A stretch of DNA of 37,832 nucleotides from Clostridium sp. D53t1_180928_C8 (GTDB taxonomy: Bacteria > Bacillota > Clostridia > Clostridiales > Clostridiaceae): the NCBI RefSeq assembly GCF_015667795.1, contig NZ_JADPEL010000033.1, forward strand, positions 1 through 37,832. Direction: 5' to 3'. The translations under genes were made by a program, and so were the position numbers. Shown one piece after another: positions 8,755 to 16,820 of the stretch; the stretch's first letter is position 1, and each line of letters starts with the position of its first letter. The notes beneath the pieces are model-generated. The model had not been told where the DNA came from, searched no databases, and saw only the letters and a list, made by a program, of their open reading frames with translations.

Positions 8755-9256
8755 GTTTTACCATCTTATTATAAATGCTTGTAAGCTCTGCCATAGCCTC
8801 TACGGACTTTTCACAACTACAAATATCAGGATGTATACTTTTAGCTATATTCATATACCATTCTCTCGCAGCCTCTTTATTTACATATAACGATTTATAT
8901 ATTTTAAGCTGTCTCATCCTTTCTTCTCCACTTAGCTCTAATAAGCAAAATATATATTTATCAGCTTCACTTTTAAAATAATTAAAGTTTATATCATTAG
9001 CTTGTCCTAAATCTTCTTTTCTATTATAGCTCTTTATATCACTACCATTAAAATTATTTATTATTTTCTTTAATGATAATATCTTTTCATATTGACCTTT
9101 CCAACTACTACTACCCATTTTTATAAAGCCCTCTAATTTATTTCTGCCAGTTATTCTTTTTATATCCTTGTTAATCTCCATTTTAACTACTTTTAAATTT
9201 CCTATTTGTTTTAATTCTTCAATACTATTAGCTTCATACCACTTCATTTTAACCAC
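8747..9256 (-). CDS. Small protein with C-terminal J-like domain
   Basis: A 169-residue soluble protein. The last 50 residues, EAAREWYMNIAKSIHPDICSCEK continuing through AELTSIYNKM, match helices II and III of a J domain with the HPD tripeptide at about 139-141. J domains normally recruit Hsp70/DnaK. The first 110 residues (including SSSWKGQYEKILSLKKIINNFN) are unrecognised. It ends inside the start of the HNH-like gene, forming a two-gene unit. The start at 9256 follows GGAGTG. The homologous remnant at 9262-9377 abuts the start codon, so the promoter must lie in or beyond that remnant. Confidence 0.6.
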   Translation of the reverse strand: MVKMKWYEANSIEELKQIGNLKVVKMEINKDIKRITGRNKLEGFIKMGSSSWKGQYEKILSLKKIINNFNGSDIKSYNRKEDLGQANDINFNYFKSEADKYIFCLLELSGEERMRQLKIYKSLYVNKEAAREWYMNIAKSIHPDICSCEKSVEAMAELTSIYNKMVKHE

Positions 9257-9261
9257 ACTCC

Positions 9262-9377
9262 TTAATACAATATATATTAATAATATTCCATTTAGAATTC
9301 CATATATTATGCCAGAATATCAAAACTTAATGTTCAATGATCATTTAGAGCAACATTATACAAACTTTACTACATAA
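9262..9377 (+). pseudogene. 3' fragment of a paralogue of the 19493-20845 membrane protein gene
   Basis: The plus frame ending at 9377 encodes PFRIPYIMPEYQNLMF followed by NDHLEQHYTNFTT. The C-terminus of the intact protein at 19493-20845 reads PFRLPYIIPEYQNVIF then NNNLDQHCTNF. DNA similarity starts abruptly near 9262 and continues past the stop into the 3' flank (about 9403-9430 versus 20842-20868). Only about 37 codons remain, with no start. It is the tail of a deleted or truncated second copy. Confidence 0.75.
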
Positions 9378-9421
9378 AAAATAAGGAGATCACAAATTAA
9401 TAGATTATCATCAAAATCTTT

Positions 9422-9510
9422 AATACTTTAATTAATGATTCAATTAAAGTATTAAAGAATAAAGCAAAACAGTTGCAAAATATTTTTGCAACTGTTTTAT
9501 TTATTCTTTA
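9422..9510 (-). terminator. Tandem hairpins after the 9600-10031 membrane protein gene
   Basis: One hairpin pairs 9422-9433 with 9442-9453 (AATACTTTAATT and its complement). The second pairs AAAACAGTTGCAAAA (9466-9480) with 9484-9498 around a 3-nt loop, and is extended outward by AAAGAATAAA / TTTATTCTTT. T-rich sequence flanks it on both strands, so it could serve as a bidirectional terminator. Its core resembles the palindrome at 13603-13634. Together with the gene fragment before it, this accounts for the 343-nt gap. Confidence 0.7.
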
Positions 9511-9599
9511 AATTTTTCTATATTAACAAAGATAAATTCATTACACTCTATAATCTGTTCATTTTATTTTCTCTTCATATGCCTATTTATAAGCCCAAT

Positions 9600-10031
9600 T
9601 TATTTTAACGTATCAATTTTCTTATAATAAGCCTTCTTTAAAATAAATTCCACACTTATAAAAATCATAACTATTATTGCAAATTCAACTTCTAACATAA
9701 TAACACTAACATTGCTAGTATCTAAGAAACTCGTAGCATTTAGAATATTTGATTTGTTTAGTATTAATACTATAGTAGTAATTATAAATGTAAATAATCC
9801 TGATATAAACCAAACCATACCACATCTTTTATTAGAAGCTTTTAATAAATCTATATCCTTAAAAAAACTACTATTCCCTTCATTACCTATTCCACTACCT
9901 ATCATTGCAATAGGTATAAATAAATCTAATATTTTATTTATTTTTTTATTTGAATGTCTATTGTATAATACCCCTATCCAAATCATAATTACTGAAACAA
10001 TAATATTACAAAACAAAATAAATATCCTCAT
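9600..10031 (-). CDS. Small integral membrane protein of unknown function
   Basis: 143 residues with four predicted membrane helices at about 3-22, 37-50 (weak), 72-93 and 107-130, and a short basic tail. I do not recognise a family; the two-helix-pair shape loosely recalls SdpI-type immunity proteins, but no diagnostic motif is present. The start at 10031 follows AGGGAGGG. It stands alone, with tandem hairpins downstream and a lipoprotein gene 109 nt upstream. Confidence 0.55.
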   Translation of the reverse strand: MRIFILFCNIIVSVIMIWIGVLYNRHSNKKINKILDLFIPIAMIGSGIGNEGNSSFFKDIDLLKASNKRCGMVWFISGLFTFIITTIVLILNKSNILNATSFLDTSNVSVIMLEVEFAIIVMIFISVEFILKKAYYKKIDTLK

Positions 10032-10140
10032 AATACCCTCCCTCTTATTAAATACCTAATTAATACTATTCTTCATTAATACAATTAATGAACAATTTAA
10101 CTCTCAAAACAACTTAATATTATATCTATTTAATTGTTAG

Positions 10141-10581
10141 CTAATATGCTCCCCATCCATTAACTTTCCATTCATTATCTTCATTAATCAACTCAAATGA
10201 TTTACCTGAAATAGACTTTCCAGGTTGCCAATCTCCTGTTGCTATTGAATTTTCATAACATATAACTTCTACCTCTGCATCTACTATTATCCTATCTGGC
10301 TTACTCTCTCTTATTGTGTATTTTAATAACTTTGCAGATTCTAAAGTTTCATTTAACTCACTTATTATACTTTGGCTAAATCCATTCCCCCACTCAATAG
10401 TAGAATACATCTTTAAACCATTTATGTCCTTTTTAGATAACGAATCTAAATATTGGGATATTACCCTTTCAGAAATTTCATTATAATTACTTTTACTCTT
10501 ATCTTGAGAAGTCCCAACATTACAACCAACTAGAGCTAAAAATGTTAGTAATAAAACTAAAGTAATACATACTTTTCTCAT
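10141..10581 (-). CDS. Lipoprotein with NTF2-like domain
   Basis: A lipoprotein signal peptide ends in the lipobox LVGC (cysteine 20). The remaining 125 residues start with a helix containing SQYLDSLSKKDINGLKMYS and continue as beta strands ending in FELINEDNEWKVNGWG. That is the pattern of NTF2/SnoaL-like accessory domains, in which a paired helix is followed by a curved sheet. It is likely anchored on the outer face of the membrane; its ligand is unknown. GGAGAT precedes the ATG. Its upstream region carries one copy of the dispersed intergenic element (10623-10672). Confidence 0.65.
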   Translation of the reverse strand: MRKVCITLVLLLTFLALVGCNVGTSQDKSKSNYNEISERVISQYLDSLSKKDINGLKMYSTIEWGNGFSQSIISELNETLESAKLLKYTIRESKPDRIIVDAEVEVICYENSIATGDWQPGKSISGKSFELINEDNEWKVNGWGAY

Positions 10582-10622
10582 AATTTATCTCCATCTTTTA
10601 ATTCTACTAACCTACAAGCTTA

Positions 10623-10672
10623 ATAATACAATTTTGTACTAAATAAAGTCTAATTTACATATTAATTAAAAA
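10623..10672. repeat. Dispersed upstream element, copy C
   Basis: The stretch TACTAAATAAAGTCTAATTT and its flanks match the elements at 11758-11850 and 22014-22110. It lies 40 nt upstream of the 10581 lipoprotein start. Confidence 0.5.
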
Positions 10673-10706
10673 TATTGTGTTATTCAAAATTCAAGCTATT
10701 TTAATA

Positions 10707-11660
10707 TTATGATAATACAATACCCTTTTCTATTTTGTTTCCTTTTAAAAATTCTTTTACCTCAAGAGGTTTTCCCCCTGGAAACTGTAATATTTCTATA
10801 ATCAGAATACCGTTATTTGTGGCCACTGAAATTCCTTCATCATTTGCATCTATGATATAACCTGGCGGTTTAGTAATATTTGCCTTTATTGACTTTGATT
10901 TAAATATTTTAATTGGAATATCTTTATAATAAGTATGAGCAGTTGGCCATGAGTTTATATTTTTATATGGCCAACAACTCAATCCTCTTATTAAATTATG
11001 TATGTTAATACTACTATCATTCCAATTAATCCTTGCCATTTGCTTGTTTAACATCTGTACATAAGAACTTCCATCACTGGGTTGCTTTACCCCAGAAATT
11101 TTACCTGTGATAATTCCATTTATTGTTTCCTCTAATAGTTCAGCACCGTTTATTTTTAATAAATTGTACAATTCTCCAGCTGTCATAGATTCAGATATGT
11201 CAAACCCACTTGTCATAAGCATCTCACCCGTATCTATACCAGTATCCATTAGTATAGTCGTATTTCCAGTTCTTATTTCTCCATTTATTAAACTCCAGTT
11301 TATTGGCGATGACCCTCTATACTTTGGAAGAAGAGATGCATGTAGACAAATACATCCAAGTCTTGGTATATCAAGTATATCCTTAGTTATGATCTGACCA
11401 TATGCTACAACAATGATAAAATCAGGTTCTATTTCTTTTAATTTATTAATAATTATAGAGTCTGTTTTTATTTTTTCAGGCTGAAAAATTGGAATTCCAT
11501 TCGATAGTCCAACCTCCTTGACTGGTGAAATTGCTACCTTTTTTCCTCTTCCACTTGGTTTATCAGGTTGTGTTACAATGGCACTTACATTATATTTCTC
11601 TATCATTTTCTTCAATGAGGGAACTGCAAAATCAGGAGTTCCCATAAAAACTATTTTCAT
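10707..11660 (-). CDS. fmt: Methionyl-tRNA formyltransferase
   Basis: Transfers the formyl group from 10-formyl-tetrahydrofolate to initiator Met-tRNA. The 317-residue length is typical. The N-terminal Rossmann-like catalytic domain shows MKIVFMGTPDFAVPSL, TQPDKPSGRGKK and the folate-binding/catalytic region HASLLPKYRGSSPINW followed by ILMDTGIDTGEML. The C-terminal tRNA-binding domain begins near 205 and contains the LSCWPYKNINSW segment. The start at 11660 follows GGGAGG. It is not next to def, priA or rsmB, its usual clostridial partners. With an upstream element shared with accessory genes, this suggests a relocated or second copy of fmt. Confidence 0.95.
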   Translation of the reverse strand: MKIVFMGTPDFAVPSLKKMIEKYNVSAIVTQPDKPSGRGKKVAISPVKEVGLSNGIPIFQPEKIKTDSIIINKLKEIEPDFIIVVAYGQIITKDILDIPRLGCICLHASLLPKYRGSSPINWSLINGEIRTGNTTILMDTGIDTGEMLMTSGFDISESMTAGELYNLLKINGAELLEETINGIITGKISGVKQPSDGSSYVQMLNKQMARINWNDSSINIHNLIRGLSCWPYKNINSWPTAHTYYKDIPIKIFKSKSIKANITKPPGYIIDANDEGISVATNNGILIIEILQFPGGKPLEVKEFLKGNKIEKGIVLS

Positions 11661-11757
11661 TATTCATACCTCCCTTTTATACTACAAAATATATTTTGTA
11701 ATTATTCATTATTTATACAATAACTTACAAGTATTCATTTAATCTAACTTCTAAACT

Positions 11758-11850
11758 CCTATTTATCTATTAATTTAAAAATTAAACTCACTTATATAAC
11801 AACACAATTATACACCAAATAAAGTATTATTTTCATATCAATTACAAATA
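11758..11850. repeat. Dispersed upstream element, copy B
   Basis: About 93 nt similar to 22014-22110 along its whole length, and to 24019-24075 over its left half. On the minus strand it contains TATAAT (11807-11812), so it is probably a duplicated promoter region for the gene downstream (fmt). The rest of the 357-nt gap 11661-12017 holds only the MATE terminator at 11944-11980. Confidence 0.6.
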
Positions 11851-11943
11851 TTCCACTGCTTCATTTTAAAAGATTAAATTTTTCAAGTGCAAATATGCCT
11901 AATACCCAAAATGAAGCCTTGGAATTTTTAGAATAAAATAAAA

Positions 11944-11980
11944 GCCTAGAATAAGCTGAACATTTCAATTTATCCTAGAC
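11944..11980 (-). terminator. Terminator of the MATE gene
   Basis: On the minus strand GTCTAGGATAA pairs with TTATTCTAGGC (11 pairs, two of them G-U) around a 15-nt loop, followed by TTTTATTTTATT. It lies 37 nt past the stop. Confidence 0.85.
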
Positions 11981-12017
11981 ATTTTATTATATCTTTCTGA
12001 CACCTTTTTGTACTTCT

Positions 12018-13352
12018 TTATTTAACTTTCATCTTTCTAAATAAAAATATAGATACAATAGTAGAAAAACTTTCTGCTATTATAAACGTTATCCATACTC
12101 CATTTATTCCATAAGCTTTTGCAAAAATATAACTTAACGGTAATATAATAATTATCTGTCTAAGTAGAGAAATTATTAAACTATACATTCCTTTTCCAAC
12201 AGCTTGAAATAGCGTACATAGAATATTATTTATAGCCATAAATATAAAGCTAAAACTTAATACTCTTAAAGCAGCACTACCTGTAATAAGCATTTCTCTA
12301 GTGCTATTAAACAAATATAACAATTGCTCAGGGAATACTATAAATATAATGTTCCCTAACACTCCAAATATAATAGAAATAATTAAACTTATTTTTAGAG
12401 TTTCCATCAAACGCTTTTTATTTCCTGCTCCGTAGTTAAACCCCATAATAGGCATGGCCCCCTGAGTAAGTCCACTTATTGGCATGAATACAAAGGATTG
12501 AAGCTTTAGAAATATACCAAGTATAGATACTCCAACAGCAGAAATTTTAATTAAAATAGAATTTAATCCTACAACTAAAACAGAACCTAAAACAAACATT
12601 ATTGTTGCTGGTATACCTACTACATAAATTTCTTTAATAATATTTAAATCAAATCTTAAATTCTTTTTCTTTATCTTCACTTCACCTTTTCTTACTACTA
12701 AGGTAACTACAGCTAAAACCATGGCAGTTATTTGACCTATTACGGTAGCTATGGCGGCACCTTTCACTCCTAAATTCGGTACACCAAAATATCCAAATAT
12801 AAAAATGGGGTCTAATATAATATTAATAATTGCACCAACTAAAACAAATACCATAGGGTAAATCATTGAGCCGCTTCCTTGAAGTATTTTTTCTATTACT
12901 ATATGAATTATAATACCAAAAGAAAAGTACACCACTATATTTGTATATTCAGTAGCTAAATTTAAAATATTAGCTGAATCTGTATACATCGCGAAAAATG
13001 GTTTAATAAACAAAATACCTAATATCAAAAATGCAACCCATGTGATAAATCCCAGTATAAGTCCATATGTAACTACTGTATTTGATTTATCTATATTTTT
13101 TTCACCTAAAGTTCTAGATATTAAGGAATTTACTCCAATACCTGTTCCTACTGCCGCTCCAAGTAAAATATTTTGTATAGGAAAAGCTAAAGATACAGCA
13201 GTTAATGCGTCATTACCTAGCTGAGCGACAAACATACTATCAATTATATTGTACATTGATTGAATTATCATAGACAATATTGCAGGAATAGACATCGATA
13301 ATAATAGTGGAAGTATCGATTTAGATTCCATTTTATTTTCTTTTAATTCCAT
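12018..13352 (-). CDS. MATE family multidrug efflux transporter
   Basis: A 444-residue cytoplasmic-membrane exporter with twelve predicted helices in two similar halves. Typical MATE features include LLLSMSIPAILSMIIQSMYNIIDS near the N-terminus, then VSLAFPIQN, a repeat of the pattern in the second half (GIPATIMFVLGSVL) and PIMGFNYGAGNKKR at about 303-316. It would expel cationic drugs or metabolites using Na+ or H+; the substrate cannot be told. AGGAGG precedes the ATG. A predicted promoter at 13439-13467 would start a transcript that immediately forms a strong terminator hairpin (13379-13427), suggesting control by attenuation. Confidence 0.9.
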   Translation of the reverse strand: MELKENKMESKSILPLLLSMSIPAILSMIIQSMYNIIDSMFVAQLGNDALTAVSLAFPIQNILLGAAVGTGIGVNSLISRTLGEKNIDKSNTVVTYGLILGFITWVAFLILGILFIKPFFAMYTDSANILNLATEYTNIVVYFSFGIIIHIVIEKILQGSGSMIYPMVFVLVGAIINIILDPIFIFGYFGVPNLGVKGAAIATVIGQITAMVLAVVTLVVRKGEVKIKKKNLRFDLNIIKEIYVVGIPATIMFVLGSVLVVGLNSILIKISAVGVSILGIFLKLQSFVFMPISGLTQGAMPIMGFNYGAGNKKRLMETLKISLIISIIFGVLGNIIFIVFPEQLLYLFNSTREMLITGSAALRVLSFSFIFMAINNILCTLFQAVGKGMYSLIISLLRQIIIILPLSYIFAKAYGINGVWITFIIAESFSTIVSIFLFRKMKVK

Positions 13353-13378
13353 TAATAATCCTCCTAGTATAAAAGCAT

Positions 13379-13427
13379 AAAAAAACCACCCTTAACTATT
13401 TTGGTTCCAAAAAATAGTTAAAAGTGG
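13379..13427 (-). promoter_or_regulatory. Terminator-like hairpin in the MATE leader (candidate attenuator)
   Basis: On the minus strand a 17-bp stem (two G-U pairs) with an 8-nt loop, TTGGAACC, is followed directly by seven T, then 26 nt later by the MATE ATG with AGGAGG between. It sits downstream of a good promoter, so it should stop most transcripts unless relieved. It could also stop read-through from dhaKL, but that operon already has its own terminator at 13603-13634. Confidence 0.65.
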
Positions 13428-13438
13428 CTTTTAATGAA

Positions 13439-13467
13439 ATTTTACTATATTAATCTTAAACTTTCAA
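13439..13467 (-). promoter_or_regulatory. Sigma-A promoter of the MATE gene
   Basis: TTGAAA (13467-13462) and TAAAAT (13444-13439) are 17 bases apart on the minus strand. The start point would be near 13432, a few bases before the leader hairpin. A TGTCGAA heptamer (Spo0A-type box, reversed orientation) lies 47 nt upstream at 13514-13520. Confidence 0.6.
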
Positions 13468-13538
13468 GTATACATTTACAATTTCATCCTCTTATTACTG
13501 TATTCTTAATTATTTCGACATTATCTTTTAATAACAAA

Positions 13539-13565
13539 CAAACTAAAATATCCTATACAAAATAT
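13539..13565. repeat. Fragment identical to part of the 18681-18732 terminator
   Basis: Twenty bases from 13539 (CAAACTAAAATATCCTATAC) and the following AAAATAT match 18685-18712 with a single base indel. Here the second stem arm is missing, so it cannot form the hairpin. It is a broken copy of the terminator left by rearrangement. Confidence 0.65.
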
Positions 13566-13602
13566 AATTCCCCAATCTACTAAGCTAATTATTTATATCA
13601 AA

Positions 13603-13634
13603 AAAGCAGTTACAAAATATTTTGTAACTGCTTT
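13603..13634 (-). terminator. Terminator of the gldA-dhaKL operon
   Basis: A perfect 32-nt palindrome (AAAGCAGTTACAAAAT and its complement) is followed on the minus strand by a T-run of six. It lies 17 nt past the dhaKL stop. Confidence 0.9.
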
Positions 13635-13650
13635 CCTAAATCAATAACTT

Positions 13651-15411
13651 CTATTTTAATTCTTCATAAATTTCAGTGAAAATAACTCCTAATGCATATG
13701 CTCCTGCATCTGGATATCCAATACTTCTTTCACCTACAGTACCTGCTCTTCCCATATGTGCAACAATCTCTTCAGTTCCTCTTGCTCCTTCAACTGCAGC
13801 TTCAGCAGCATTTTCAAAAGCTTCAATAACTGTTCTATTTAATCTTGCACTTTCACTCCAAGAGTCTGCACAAGGAACAAGTGCATCAATTAAAGTTTTG
13901 TCTCCAACTACTGCTCCTCTTCCAAAAGATCTCTTACCTGTATCTTGAATAGCTTTTACAGAACTTTGCATCATATTAGCAAAGTCTTCTATAGACAATT
14001 CTAATAATCCTAAAGTACTTTTTCCTGCTGCTCTAAATGCAGAACCCCAAATTGGTCCTGATGCTCCTCCACAGTTCTCCATTATAATCATTGAGCATGC
14101 ATCTAAGAATTTACCTATTGTTAACTCTTCAATATCTAAAATACTCTTCCATTCTCTCTTAAGTTGCTTAAATCCTTTAGCAACACTCATTCCAAAGTCA
14201 CCATCACCAGCATGTGAATCTAACTCACAGAAAGGAACTTCATTTCTTATAATACATTCACTCATCTTATCTACTATATAAATTATATTTTCTAGAGTAA
14301 TTTTATTTTCTTCTATTACTGAATAATTTGAACTTGTTTCAATATCAAAGCATACATTTGAATCATCTATTATATCTTCATTAACATCAGAATACTCTAT
14401 TGAATCTACATGCTTGCTTACTTTAAATGCTGGAGTATCACATGGTTTGCTTAATAAAGCCTTTAATTGATCATCTAATTTCATTATAGAAAGTGATGCG
14501 CCTGCCATATCTATACTTGTCATATAATTTCCAACAAAAGTTTTAAATACCTTTACTTTTCTCTTAGCTAATTCCCTGTTTACTGAATTATTTAAAAGAT
14601 ATAATTCTTGAAGTGGTGTTGATCCAAAACCATTAACTAATAATGCAATTTCATCATTGCTATTTTCATCTATTTTTAAATCATCTAATATTTGATTTAC
14701 CATTCTTTCTGCAAGTTCATCAGCAGATATTACCTTTTCTCTTCTAATACCTGGCTCACCATGAATACCTACTCCATATTCCATTTCATCTTCGCCAATT
14801 TCAAATGTTGGTGTCCCTTTAGCTGGAACTGTACATGAAGTAAATGCAAATCCTATACTACGTACATTATCAGCTGCCTTTTGAGCTGCTTCTTTAACTG
14901 TTTGTAAAGATTCTCCCATTTCTGCAGCTGCTCCTGCTATCTTATGAACTAATACTGTTCCTGCAACACCTCTACGTCCTACTGTATAAAGACTATCTTC
15001 AACAGCTATATCATCTTCAACTTTAATATAGTCAACATTTATACCATCCTCACTAGCTAAATGTGCTGCATTCTTAAAGTTCATCATATCTCCACTATAA
15101 TTTTTTATTATAAGTAAAGTTCCTCTATTACTAACTGATGATTTAATTCCTTGATATACTTGTATTTGTGAAGGAGATGCAAATACATCCCCGCAAACTG
15201 CAACATCTAGCATACCTTCTCCTATAAATCCTGCATGAGCTGGTTCGTGACCACTACCACCACCACTTATAAGAGTAACCTTATCTCTATTTATTTCTCT
15301 TTTCTTCATTATTTTATATTTACTTATAAATTCTAACTCTGGATGAGCCATAACCATTCCATTACATAATTCTTTTACTACAGTTTCAGGTGTATTTATA
15401 ATCTTCTTCAT
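13651..15411 (-). CDS. dhaKL: ATP-dependent dihydroxyacetone kinase, DhaK-DhaL fusion
   Basis: Phosphorylates dihydroxyacetone to DHAP. Residues 1-330 are the substrate-binding DhaK domain, with GGGSGHEPAHAGF at 50-62 and the covalent-binding histidine H217 in GVGIHGEPG. Residues 360-586 are the nucleotide-binding DhaL domain, with LDSHAGDGDFGMS at 397-409 (metal-binding D398, D403, D405) and ENCGGASGPIWGSAF at 446-460. Having both domains in one chain is the ATP-using arrangement, as in the Citrobacter kinase, and needs no PTS partner DhaM. It follows gldA by 15 nt with GAGGT before the ATG, so the two form an operon converting glycerol to a glycolytic intermediate. The kinase must clear a toxic product of the first step. 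Confidence 0.93.
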   Translation of the reverse strand: MKKIINTPETVVKELCNGMVMAHPELEFISKYKIMKKREINRDKVTLISGGGSGHEPAHAGFIGEGMLDVAVCGDVFASPSQIQVYQGIKSSVSNRGTLLIIKNYSGDMMNFKNAAHLASEDGINVDYIKVEDDIAVEDSLYTVGRRGVAGTVLVHKIAGAAAEMGESLQTVKEAAQKAADNVRSIGFAFTSCTVPAKGTPTFEIGEDEMEYGVGIHGEPGIRREKVISADELAERMVNQILDDLKIDENSNDEIALLVNGFGSTPLQELYLLNNSVNRELAKRKVKVFKTFVGNYMTSIDMAGASLSIMKLDDQLKALLSKPCDTPAFKVSKHVDSIEYSDVNEDIIDDSNVCFDIETSSNYSVIEENKITLENIIYIVDKMSECIIRNEVPFCELDSHAGDGDFGMSVAKGFKQLKREWKSILDIEELTIGKFLDACSMIIMENCGGASGPIWGSAFRAAGKSTLGLLELSIEDFANMMQSSVKAIQDTGKRSFGRGAVVGDKTLIDALVPCADSWSESARLNRTVIEAFENAAEAAVEGARGTEEIVAHMGRAGTVGERSIGYPDAGAYALGVIFTEIYEELK

Positions 15412-15426
15412 CTTAATCTACCTCTA

Positions 15427-16554
15427 CTATCTATTTTTATATTCTCTTCCTAATTTATCTGCAACCATTATTGCCGCTGCTACAGCTTCTACTGTAATAT
15501 CAAATGGCATTGAATGTACTGATTCTTCTGGTATACATGATTTTTTAGCTACCTCTATTAATTCTTCCTCTGAGATTTCATCAACTCCTATATCTGAAAG
15601 ACACACTGGAAGACCTACTTCTAAACAGAAATCTAATACTTCTTCTATTTCTTCATTAGGTGCATTTTCAAGAACTAATTGTGCTAAAGTTCCAAATGCA
15701 ACTTTTTCTCCATGGAAATACTTATGTGTTCCTTCTAATATAGTTAATCCATCATGAATAGCATGTGCTGCAGCTAATCCGCCACTTTCAAATCCTAATC
15801 CTGATAATAATATATTTGCTTCAATTATATTTTCTAATGATTGAGTTACTAAATTGCACTCACATGCCTCTTTAGCTTTTTTACCATCACTTAATAATGT
15901 TTCATAGCATAATTTTGCAAGTGCTAAAGCTGTATTTGTTCCTTTAGCTGGTGCACAATCTCCCTCTCTAGCTCCACAAGGTAAACCTGCATTTACATTA
16001 GCATAAGCCTTTGATGTTGCTCTTGCTTCAAAATAAGTAGATAATGCATCTCCCATTCCTGAAACTAAGAATCTTGTAGGTGCTTTTGCAATTACTGTTG
16101 TATCTATAAGTACTACGCTTGGACTTTGTTTAAAGTATGCATAGTCATCAAATGCTCCATCTTCTGTATATAACACTGCTGAATGACTAGTTGGTGCATC
16201 TGTTGCCGCAATAGTTGGTACTATTATTAATGAATCACCTTCTGCAACACATTTTGCAGTATCTATTGCCTTTCCTCCACCAAGTCCTATTGTGCATGAA
16301 CATGAATTTTCTTTTGCTAACTCTTGTAATCTTGCAACTTCCTTACGTGAACACTCACCATTAAAGTTACTTTCTATAAATTTAACTCCAAATTTTTCTG
16401 CAGTCATATTTAATTTTGTTCTTACACGTTCTATATCATCTTTATGAGCAATTAAAAGAGCTGATTCTCCAAATGTTTTTATAAAATATCCTAAATTTAA
16501 CAGCTCGTCCTCACCTTGTACATATTTAACTGGACAAATAAATGCTTTTCTCAT
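15427..16554 (-). CDS. gldA: Glycerol dehydrogenase, NAD-dependent, iron/zinc-type
   Basis: Oxidises glycerol to dihydroxyacetone with NAD. The 375-residue length is usual. The N-terminal nucleotide-binding half contains GLGGGKAIDTAKC at 90-102; the metal site is formed by D169 (SGMGDALSTYFEA), H264 (AAHAIHDG) and H281 (YFHGEKVAFG). TDAPTSHSAVLY at 118-129 is the usual GldA segment. The central insert is rich in cysteine (C193, C200, C216, C230, C232), which is unusual. The ribosome binding site is GAGGAGG. A -10 TATAAT lies at 16615-16610 with a poor -35, and an inverted repeat stands upstream, which suggests activator-dependent expression by the divergent AraC-type gene. Confidence 0.94.
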   Translation of the reverse strand: MRKAFICPVKYVQGEDELLNLGYFIKTFGESALLIAHKDDIERVRTKLNMTAEKFGVKFIESNFNGECSRKEVARLQELAKENSCSCTIGLGGGKAIDTAKCVAEGDSLIIVPTIAATDAPTSHSAVLYTEDGAFDDYAYFKQSPSVVLIDTTVIAKAPTRFLVSGMGDALSTYFEARATSKAYANVNAGLPCGAREGDCAPAKGTNTALALAKLCYETLLSDGKKAKEACECNLVTQSLENIIEANILLSGLGFESGGLAAAHAIHDGLTILEGTHKYFHGEKVAFGTLAQLVLENAPNEEIEEVLDFCLEVGLPVCLSDIGVDEISEEELIEVAKKSCIPEESVHSMPFDITVEAVAAAIMVADKLGREYKNR

Positions 16555-16646
16555 AAATAAATCCTCCTCTAAAATTCCCTAATTAATTTCTTGTTCTTTC
16601 TATGAGCTTATTATAGCAACCATTGTATACATTTACATTGAATTTT

Positions 16647-16689
16647 AATGACAAGATATTGCAATTTAAAATCGTAATTTCTTGTCATT
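16647..16689. promoter_or_regulatory. Operator-like inverted repeat between gldA and its regulator
   Basis: AATGACAAGATATT (16647-16660) and AATTTCTTGTCATT (16676-16689) are complementary at 13 of 14 positions with a 15-nt spacer. The repeat lies upstream of the gldA -10 (16610-16615) in the 266-nt divergent region. It is the obvious candidate binding site for the AraC-type regulator. A related half-site, ATGTCATT, lies at about 16782. Confidence 0.6.
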
Positions 16690-16820
16690 TTTAATAGTAA
16701 TTATATATTTTTGATATCATACTTATTATTTATAATGGATACCCCTATAACATTAGTTATTTCAACAGTTGTATGATAAAATGTCATTATATAAGATATA
16801 AATTCTTAAAGGAGATTTAA

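Noticed and set aside
13379-13427. T-box leader, because of GGAACC and GGTGG near a terminator
   Set aside because: The predicted transcript is far too short for a specifier stem, and the T-box sequence around TGGNACCGCG is absent.
13514-13520. Spo0A-type box as an activator site of the MATE gene
   Set aside because: The heptamer is present, but it is reversed and has no TATAAT at 21 bases; the MATE promoter is a normal -35/-10. A repressive role remains open.
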